Shown: in pieces, positions 22,458 through 26,432 of the stretch | How the letters are laid out: each line of letters starts with the position of its first letter | How positions within the stretch are numbered: the first letter of the stretch is position 1 | Source of the DNA: a virus | Virus record (IMG/VR): IMGVR_UViG_3300042197_002851 | Location: 1-26,432 of that record | Length of the DNA: 26,432 nucleotides | Direction: 5' to 3' (one strand) | Translations under genes and position numbers: made by a program | Notes under the pieces: model-generated | Database searches by the model: none | Seen by the model: only the letters and a program-made list of their open reading frames with translations | What the model was told of the DNA's origin: nothing

Positions 22458-23318
22458 TTAGGAGTTCTGTGAGTCTAATTCCTCAAAAATTGTAATCCAC
22501 TTAGGGTCTTCTCCACGACGCAGATACGCAGCCTTTGCAAAATTCCAATCTTCTCGTTCCTGAATACGATAACCAGTCTTGTGCTTTTTGGCGTATCTAA
22601 TGGCAGATTCTTTGTCTTGAAAATACTCGTAATTGCCCTCACTGTCCATTGCTCCCCACAGTCCACTAGACGTTTTCCACACGTCTCCTGCACGGTGTCG
22701 CTGTGCACTCACAGTGGTTTCACCACTCTTTTCTTGTTCGCCGCCCTGCTGTGGTTCGTCCTTAACATTAAAAACAAACTTCTTGCCGCTGTGTGGGCCT
22801 TTGCGTAGTTGTGAAAAGAATTGGACCACCTTGTGCTTGGCTAGTTCCAGGTTGTTTTGTCCTTCGCCCTTCTTGAATCGCATAAGCACCTTGCCAATAC
22901 CAGCACTTTCGTTAGTGCCGATATAGTAAAAGTCTTGGTCGTTCTTGTACATGACCGAGTGTTGCTTGTAGTGGCGACCCAACTTGACGATTTCTTCCTT
23001 CTTGATGTTGGGAATGAGCAGACTCAACTCCTCAACCACACCACCTTCCTCTTGGTAGCCGCCCTTCATCTCAATGTAACCGTATCCCATGTCGCGGACA
23101 CGCTTCTTGAGGTCATCGTGGAGTTTCTTGTTCTCTTCACGAGAGTTTTCACCACGAAAAGCACTCACAATACCAAAATCTTTGCTGTCGTCTTCCACAT
23201 ACTGGAACACGCGGGACAGTTTGGCTTCAACCAGAGGGGTTTCAGCGGCTTCGCGGCGTGAAAGCCACTCGTTTAGTCCGTTTTGGTCAAGGTACTGTGA
23301 GAATTTCTTCATTTTCAT
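22458..23318 (-). CDS. DUF3293-like phage protein with C-terminal GDVWKT motif domain
   Basis: This 286-aa protein has a central region (about 47-135: FGIVSAFRGENSREENKKLH, MGYGYIEMKGGYQEEGG, VEELSLLIPNIKKEEIVKLG, FYYIGT) that resembles DUF3293 proteins, whose biochemical function is unknown. A Gln/Glu-rich linker leads to a small C-terminal module (RAGDVWKTSSGLWGAMDSEG, YEYFQDKESAIRYAKK) of a type that recurs as an add-on in phage proteins. Two ATGs are possible (23318 and 23312). GGAG is 4 nt from the first and 10 nt from the second, so the start is uncertain by two residues. The gene overlaps the 3' end of the deaminase-like gene by 32 nt. The N-terminal KKFSQYLDQN helix also resembles starts of other phage-encoded proteins. 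Confidence 0.62.
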   Translation of the reverse strand: MKMKKFSQYLDQNGLNEWLSRREAAETPLVEAKLSRVFQYVEDDSKDFGIVSAFRGENSREENKKLHDDLKKRVRDMGYGYIEMKGGYQEEGGVVEELSLLIPNIKKEEIVKLGRHYKQHSVMYKNDQDFYYIGTNESAGIGKVLMRFKKGEGQNNLELAKHKVVQFFSQLRKGPHSGKKFVFNVKDEPQQGGEQEKSGETTVSAQRHRAGDVWKTSSGLWGAMDSEGNYEYFQDKESAIRYAKKHKTGYRIQEREDWNFAKAAYLRRGEDPKWITIFEELDSQNS

Positions 23319-23730
23319 CGTTCTCCTGTCGGGGTTTCACTATATTTAGCGGAAAAAGGGTGTTGCCGTGCAGCATTACCCCCTCATTTGTGGTGTACCA
23401 AATCTCTGAAAACGCCCCGTAGCACCACGGCATGCACCGTTCGCACGGTCTTGCCATCCGCATCTGCCCCAAACTGTTGAATCGCACATTAAACAGCACC
23501 AAATCGCGTTCAGGAGCGTCCAATTTCAAAAATGCGTCTAATTCAGAGTGCATTTCTTCAAACATGTACCCCTTTTCCTTTGCAACAGGGTGAGTTTTGA
23601 AGCGATTGCACCCGATAGACACAATTCGACCCTTACGAAGAATGATAGAAATGTGCTTTTTCTGCCGCTTGATCCTTAAGCAAAGCGGATAAGCGTATTC
23701 CAAAAGTCTTTGAAGTCGCTTGGCGTTCAT
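23287..23730 (-). CDS. Cytidine/deoxycytidylate deaminase-like protein
   Basis: The protein has 147 aa from the ATG at 23730. A TTG at 23739 is an alternative. The zinc-deaminase signature is complete: H61-S-E63 (MHSELDAF) with the catalytic Glu, and P95-C-x-x-C99 (RPCERCMPW), separated by 35 residues. The segment before (ISIILRKGRIVSIGCNRFKTHP) gives the usual beta strands and asparagine turn of the fold. Enzymes of this fold deaminate dCMP, free cytidine or bases in RNA or DNA. T4 gp cd is a dCMP deaminase of 193 aa. This shorter protein lacks a visible allosteric region, so substrate is uncertain. No Shine-Dalgarno site is obvious, and a terminator lies directly upstream, so how it is transcribed is unclear. 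Confidence 0.72.
   Translation of the reverse strand: MNAKRLQRLLEYAYPLCLRIKRQKKHISIILRKGRIVSIGCNRFKTHPVAKEKGYMFEEMHSELDAFLKLDAPERDLVLFNVRFNSLGQMRMARPCERCMPWCYGAFSEIWYTTNEGVMLHGNTLFPLNIVKPRQENDENEEILTVP
23340..23349 (-). promoter_or_regulatory. Possible late-type promoter motif before the DUF3293-like gene
   Basis: CTAAATATAG on the minus strand lies 21 nt before the 23318 ATG, with CAGGAG between. It resembles the T4 late element in its TAAATA core but departs at the first bases. It sits inside the 3' end of the deaminase gene. Confidence 0.3.
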
Positions 23731-23732
23731 AA

Positions 23733-23758
23733 AAGACAAAAGGGGGCGTTAGCCCCCC
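23733..23758 (-). terminator. Rho-independent terminator
   Basis: On the minus strand GGGGGC (23752-23757) pairs with GCCCCC (23742-23747) around a 4-nt loop, followed by TTTTGTCTTTT. It comes 22 nt after the stop of the 143-aa membrane protein and ends only 3 nt before the deaminase ATG, so readthrough or an internal promoter is needed for the latter. Confidence 0.85.
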
Positions 23759-23779
23759 ATCGTCCGAGTCACAAATTGT

Positions 23780-24211
23780 TCAGAGAGCCTTGCAGCACTC
23801 TTCGGTCTTGCCGATAGTGAGTCGGTCAAGTTCCTGATTAAAAGAATCCACTTCCGATTCAATAGTGCGATTGGTTGCGTCAATCGTGTTATTGATGGTG
23901 TCAACCTCGCTGTCAATCCGACGAGCAACCTTCTCGTTCTCGCCGTCAACGTAACGATAAACCGACTCAATCTCACGACCGAGAGAGGCTCTATCGTCAG
24001 CCATCGTATCAAAAACGGTGTCGATGCTCTGCTTCTGACTGGCAAGCACGTAGAACACCACCGTTGTGGACAGGAAACTATAGAACGCAAGAAACGCTTC
24101 AGAAGTGTTCAGACTTTCTCCGCTCTTTGCCCCACCAAACCACCAAAACCCACCAAAACCCACCACACTCAACAGAGCGTATGTGCTAAAAATAGAAGTC
24201 TTGTTACGCAT
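23780..24211 (-). CDS. Two-helix membrane protein with coiled-coil domain
   Basis: The protein has 143 aa from the ATG at 24211, set by AAGGAG 7 nt upstream. The open frame further 5' is not used. Two hydrophobic helices (about 8-26, FSTYALLSVVGFGGFWWFGG, and 40-57, FLAFYSFLSTTVVFYVLAS) are joined by a short polar loop. A long cytoplasmic coiled coil follows (about 60-130: FDTMADDRASLGREIESVY, RIDSEVDTINNTIDATNRTI) and a CC near the end. The charge pattern suggests both ends in the cytoplasm. The domain plan resembles membrane scaffold or superinfection-exclusion proteins, but no family is recognised. A terminator follows it, and an inverted repeat lies in its 5' leader region. Confidence 0.7.
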   Translation of the reverse strand: MRNKTSIFSTYALLSVVGFGGFWWFGGAKSGESLNTSEAFLAFYSFLSTTVVFYVLASQKQSIDTVFDTMADDRASLGREIESVYRYVDGENEKVARRIDSEVDTINNTIDATNRTIESEVDSFNQELDRLTIGKTEECCKAL

Positions 24212-24253
24212 GATTTTCTCCTTGAAAAGTTGTGTAGTGATAAAACACCTATA

Positions 24254-24293
24254 GGGTGGACACGTGAAGAATTTAGCAGTCACGTGCCCACCC
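24254..24293. repeat. Long inverted repeat in the leader of the membrane protein gene
   Basis: GGGTGGACACGTG (24254-24266) and CACGTGCCCACCC (24281-24293) form a 13-bp stem with one A-C mismatch around a 14-nt loop. No T run follows on the minus strand, so it is not a standard terminator. It could be a terminator-like pause, an mRNA stabiliser between the 83-aa and 143-aa genes, or a protein-binding site: the half-site CACGTG is itself a palindrome. Confidence 0.7.
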
Positions 24294-24318
24294 CAAAGAT
24301 GCCACAGGTTACTGCCTA

Positions 24319-24570
24319 TTAGGCAGTGAAGACCTTGACGGTCGCATCCTGCATGCCCGAACCCAGACGCTTCGTCCAACGGTTCAGCAGGATAGCAACG
24401 CCCTGCTCAGAGCAGCGGAAGGTATACGCACGACCCTCATCGGTGGGACGAGTGCGAATCAGATCAATGTTCGTGCCAATCACGCGATCAGCAAAAGCAT
24501 CAAACTTGCTGTCGTTGCTGTTGTCGTACAGGTTGACATTCACGGAAACGGTGTAGTTGCGAGTCTTCAT
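24319..24570 (-). CDS. 83-aa protein of unknown function
   Basis: The start is the ATG at 24570, with GGAG about 9 nt upstream; an in-frame TTG lies 15 nt before. The product (MKTRNYTVSVNVNLYDNSND, FDAFADRVIGTNIDLIRTRP, EGRAYTFRCSEQGVAILLNR, LGSGMQDATVKVFTA) looks like a small compact alpha/beta protein without transmembrane segment. Codons are GC-richer than in the structural genes. A strong sigma70-like promoter at 24656-24683 indicates early, high expression. A small hairpin (ACTGCC/GGCAGT, 24311-24327) surrounds the stop codon. I cannot name a family. Confidence 0.68.
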   Translation of the reverse strand: MKTRNYTVSVNVNLYDNSNDSKFDAFADRVIGTNIDLIRTRPTDEGRAYTFRCSEQGVAILLNRWTKRLGSGMQDATVKVFTA

Positions 24571-24655
24571 TACGAGTATCTCCAAAAGTCGGGCTTGTGA
24601 TTAAAGAGCCATTGTGTGCTGCCCGTTAGCACCTTTGGCTGACTGTTACTCCCAT

Positions 24656-24683
24656 AGTATAGCATGTTTTAATGCTGTGTCAA
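24656..24683 (-). promoter_or_regulatory. Strong sigma70-like promoter
   Basis: On the minus strand TTGACA (24678-24683), a 16-nt spacer and TATACT (24656-24661) give a near-consensus promoter. The start site would be near 24648, leaving a leader of about 80 nt for the 83-aa gene. It also serves the downstream 143-aa gene unless the inverted repeat stops transcription. Confidence 0.8.
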
Positions 24684-24704
24684 TACCCTTGGGAGACTTT
24701 TCTA

Positions 24705-24712
24705 TATTTATT
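24705..24712 (-). promoter_or_regulatory. Late-type promoter motif after the PurA-like gene
   Basis: AATAAATA on the minus strand matches the NATAAATA late motif and is followed by TAG. It lies upstream of the sigma70-like promoter, so the 83-aa and 143-aa genes may have both early and late start sites. The AT-rich setting makes chance occurrence possible. Confidence 0.4.
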
Positions 24713-24725
24713 TTAATTATTTGAA

Positions 24726-25718
24726 TCAAATAGTCTCGGGACTATCTGAAAAGCGAACATCGTGCAGTTCAGGAACTCCACCACACGACAACTCACAAAC
24801 CAAATACACTTTGAATTCACCCAAATCCTTGAATTCAACAATTTCGCCGTTATGAATTACTTTAAACACACCAACCCTAGTCAACACATCGCACTTGTTG
24901 ATAATTATTTGAGTGCAGCCTGAAAGGTTTGCTGCCGCAATCAACTTGTCTAGATTCAACCAATTTGCAAGTCGCTTGCGACCTGTGGTTGTGCCGTATT
25001 CGCCGCCTTCACGAATAAGCCTGTCAATCTGCGGGTCTTCCCAAAGCGTTTCAGGAAACAGGGGGTCAACACCACTCTTGGTGTCGTAGGCTTTGGCTAC
25101 ACCGATTATCTGTCCGATTCTGCGAGGTGTAAAACCCAAAGAGCAAGCACTATAAGGGAGAGTGTTGCTAGAAGTAACATACGGGTAGTCTCCGTGGTCT
25201 ATGTCTAGCCAAACACTCTGTGCTCCTTCGCACAGAACTCGTCCGCTCATCTTGCCGTCCCAAAGCCAATCAGAAATGAAATACTCTGCTGCTCGTCGTC
25301 CACGACGCAGCATCTTGTCTGCGTAGCACGGAGCAATTCCTTGTCCTGTGGTTCCCAAGTGACTCAAATTCTGTTTGTCGTAAGCAATATGCTCTTCTGT
25401 AATTATATGAGCAGCAGGAGAAATCTTGACAAGACTTGTATCAAATCCTTCACTACGGAGGTAGCGAATCTCTTCAAAGAACTTGTCGGTATTGATTACA
25501 CACCCTGGCCCAATCACACACGGCTTGCCTGCGAAAATGCCTGAAGGGACAATATGGGTCTTGTGCTTCTTGCCGTTCACCCACACGGTGTGACCCGCGT
25601 TTGGACCGCCGTTCCAACGGCACACCCAATCGTATCGGGGAGCCATTGCAGCAGACACCTTGCCCTTGCCTTCGTCACCCCATGCCAAACCGTATACCAC
25701 ATCAACGCTGGCAATCAT
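24726..25718 (-). CDS. Adenylosuccinate synthetase family enzyme (PurA/PurZ-like), short phage form
   Basis: This 330-aa protein has the full catalytic set of the family: G14-DEGKGK loop with Asp15, NAGHT with His43, GTTGQGIAPCYADK (122-135), EGAQ (164-167), DIDHG and PYVTSSNT (172-186), TTTGRKR (243-249) and the guanine-binding NKCD (274-277). PurA joins IMP and aspartate using GTP. Phage PurZ uses dGMP to make the precursor of 2-aminoadenine (Z) DNA. In described PurZ such as that of phage phiVC8 the loop Asp is replaced by Ser (GSTGKG). Here Asp is kept, favouring PurA chemistry or an intermediate PurZ0 type. E. coli PurA has 432 aa. This protein is near archaeal length, with a shortened C-terminus. 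GTTGRG reads GTTGQG. It is the last gene of a coupled operon (ATGA overlap). Confidence 0.88.
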   Translation of the reverse strand: MIASVDVVYGLAWGDEGKGKVSAAMAPRYDWVCRWNGGPNAGHTVWVNGKKHKTHIVPSGIFAGKPCVIGPGCVINTDKFFEEIRYLRSEGFDTSLVKISPAAHIITEEHIAYDKQNLSHLGTTGQGIAPCYADKMLRRGRRAAEYFISDWLWDGKMSGRVLCEGAQSVWLDIDHGDYPYVTSSNTLPYSACSLGFTPRRIGQIIGVAKAYDTKSGVDPLFPETLWEDPQIDRLIREGGEYGTTTGRKRLANWLNLDKLIAAANLSGCTQIIINKCDVLTRVGVFKVIHNGEIVEFKDLGEFKVYLVCELSCGGVPELHDVRFSDSPETI

Positions 25719-25969
25719 TGTAGCCCCAATTCTTCGTCTAGTTGTGCGAGGCGGTCAAGTGCTTCCAATCTTTTGCGAAGTTCGTCGTTCTTGTTCGCTA
25801 CCTTTTCGCATACATGACAACTGCCCTCAAAACCTTCTTCAAAGGACTTGACACGATCCTCAAGGCGAACAATCTCTGCATACGCATCAGAAAAAGTACG
25901 AATCACATCGGCGGGCAAATCTGTTCGTTTGCTCTGCTCTCGCAAGTGCATGGCTACATCTTTTTTCAC
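25715..25969 (-). CDS. Coiled-coil protein with CxxC, coupled to PurA-like gene
   Basis: I place the start at a GTG (25969): AAGGAG lies 8 nt upstream and the GTGA overlaps the previous stop. ATGs at 25996 and 25951 are in frame but have poorer context. The 84-aa product is mostly helical: REQSKRTDLPADVIRTFSDA, then YAEIVRLEDRVKSFEEGFEG, a CHVC pair, and ANKNDELRKRLEALDRLAQL. No transmembrane segment is present. The stop overlaps the PurA-like ATG by 4 nt, so synthesis of the two is linked. Function unknown. Confidence 0.65.
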   Translation of the reverse strand: MKKDVAMHLREQSKRTDLPADVIRTFSDAYAEIVRLEDRVKSFEEGFEGSCHVCEKVANKNDELRKRLEALDRLAQLDEELGLQ

Positions 25970-26229
25970 GATTCTTTCTCCTTGAAGCAGTCCCATCCCT
26001 CATCCTTTGCGGTCTGCTGCGCTTCGGCTTGCTCACCATGCTCTGCCATCGCAAAGCAGTAACGCCGCCTCGCCTCATCGCGCTCATGTTGCAACTGCTC
26101 ACACTTTGTCACCAAATCTTCAATGTGAGAAGTAAGTTCTTCAATCGTATCAGCGGCTTCCCGACAACGCAGTTCCACAGAACGGTCGTTGTTGAAAATA
26201 CTGCGTAGCCAATCTACAATATCAGTCAT
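25966..26229 (-). CDS. 87-aa coiled-coil phage protein (MTDIVDWLR type)
   Basis: The start is the ATG at 26229, with AAGGA about 10 nt upstream, and it overlaps the HNH stop (ATGA). The product begins MTDIVDWLRSIF and has ELRCREAADTIEELTSHIED followed by a coiled coil. The MTDIVxxLR-EAADxIE pattern is very common in small phage proteins of many phage types, none with a settled function. It ends DEGWDCFKEKES, and its last codons overlap the GTG start of the next gene. Confidence 0.68.
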   Translation of the reverse strand: MTDIVDWLRSIFNNDRSVELRCREAADTIEELTSHIEDLVTKCEQLQHERDEARRRYCFAMAEHGEQAEAQQTAKDEGWDCFKEKES

Positions 26230-26432
26230 TTGTTCCATTCCTTTTTCCAAAAACCAAACTTTTTTAGAAGATCGTTGTTTGTGTGTTTTACTGAATGACA
26301 GTTGGCACAAACAAGTTCACATTTTTTGAGTTCTTCGTACCGTTCGGATACTAGGAGTTTATTTCCATTTATAGAAAAATTTTTTGATGTCGGATCGGTG
26401 TGATGAAAATGGAACGAAGACGGATGACCCAT
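26226..26432 (-). CDS. HNH endonuclease, C-terminal part (5' end beyond window)
   Basis: The frame enters from the right edge and ends at 26226, and 68 residues are visible. FHFHHTDPTSKNFSI followed by KKCELVCANCHSVKH is the HNH core: HH as the first metal and catalytic site, N and H of the second strand-helix, and CxxC with upstream Cys likely binding zinc. Such short HNH proteins in phages are usually free-standing homing endonucleases or nicking enzymes. The visible Met at the edge is probably internal, since the family needs an N-terminal Cys pair. It is the first visible gene of a coupled operon ending with the PurA-like gene. Confidence 0.82.
   Translation of the reverse strand: MGHPSSFHFHHTDPTSKNFSINGNKLLVSERYEELKKCELVCANCHSVKHTNNDLLKKFGFWKKEWNK

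Noticed and set aside
22454-22461. CTAAATAG as a late promoter for the 42-aa gene
   Set aside because: It lies 13 nt before the ATG, so a start site 6-7 nt downstream would leave out the ribosome site.
24726-25718. Assignment as PurZ outright
   Set aside because: The loop Asp of PurA is retained (GDEGKGK), whereas the described phiVC8-type PurZ has Ser there. No companion Z-genome genes are visible in the window.

Overview
The window looks like part of a T4-like contractile-tailed (myovirus) phage genome. It encodes recognisable relatives of T4 baseplate and head-completion proteins (gp4, gp5, gp6, gp25, gp26, gp48, gp53), less certain relatives of gp7, gp8, gp27, gp29 and gp54, and relatives of gp32 and gp33. 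The versions most resemble those of marine and freshwater T4-like phages: a spike without lysozyme, a gp32 without cysteines and a very short gp33. The sequence does not fix the host. Sigma70-type promoters (TTGACA, 16-17 nt spacer, near-TATAAT) and Shine-Dalgarno sites throughout indicate a bacterium.

Positions 1-14335 (minus strand, read right to left) form a tightly packed baseplate operon: gp48 tube cap, gp53 wedge, gp27-like hub, gp5-like spike, PAAR tip, an unknown 269-aa protein, a membrane-anchored GAF-like protein, gp25, gp6, a 1388-aa gp7-like wedge protein carrying lectin-like domains, and a gp8-like wedge protein that runs off the left edge. Most junctions are 1-4 nt overlaps or gaps of a few bases.

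Positions 14372-19162 (plus strand) start from a 36-nt divergent intergenic region. They carry gp4 (head completion), an unknown conserved protein, a tube-fold protein (gp54/gp19 type), a gp26-like hub protein, a 60-aa protein and the tape measure. A bidirectional terminator at 19163-19195 separates this block from the convergent right-hand block.

Positions 19214-26432 (minus strand) hold replication, accessory and host-interaction genes: gp32 and gp33, a small membrane protein, four tRNAs (Tyr, Gln, Met, Glu) with a 54-aa basic ORF among them, two exported Gly/Tyr-rich proteins, a 42-aa basic protein, a DUF3293-like protein, a cytidine/dCMP deaminase-like protein, a two-helix membrane coiled-coil protein, an 83-aa protein, and a four-gene translationally coupled operon (HNH endonuclease, two coiled-coil proteins, adenylosuccinate synthetase-like enzyme). 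Sigma70-like promoters and late-type NATAAATA motifs both occur here, suggesting mixed early and late control.

The most notable items are the PurA/PurZ-family enzyme, the lectin-bearing giant wedge protein with a split concanavalin-like domain, the PAAR-linked pair of unknown proteins, and the exported Gly/Tyr-rich pair with an expanding 15-nt repeat. All assignments come from reading the sequence and remembered family features; no database search was run.
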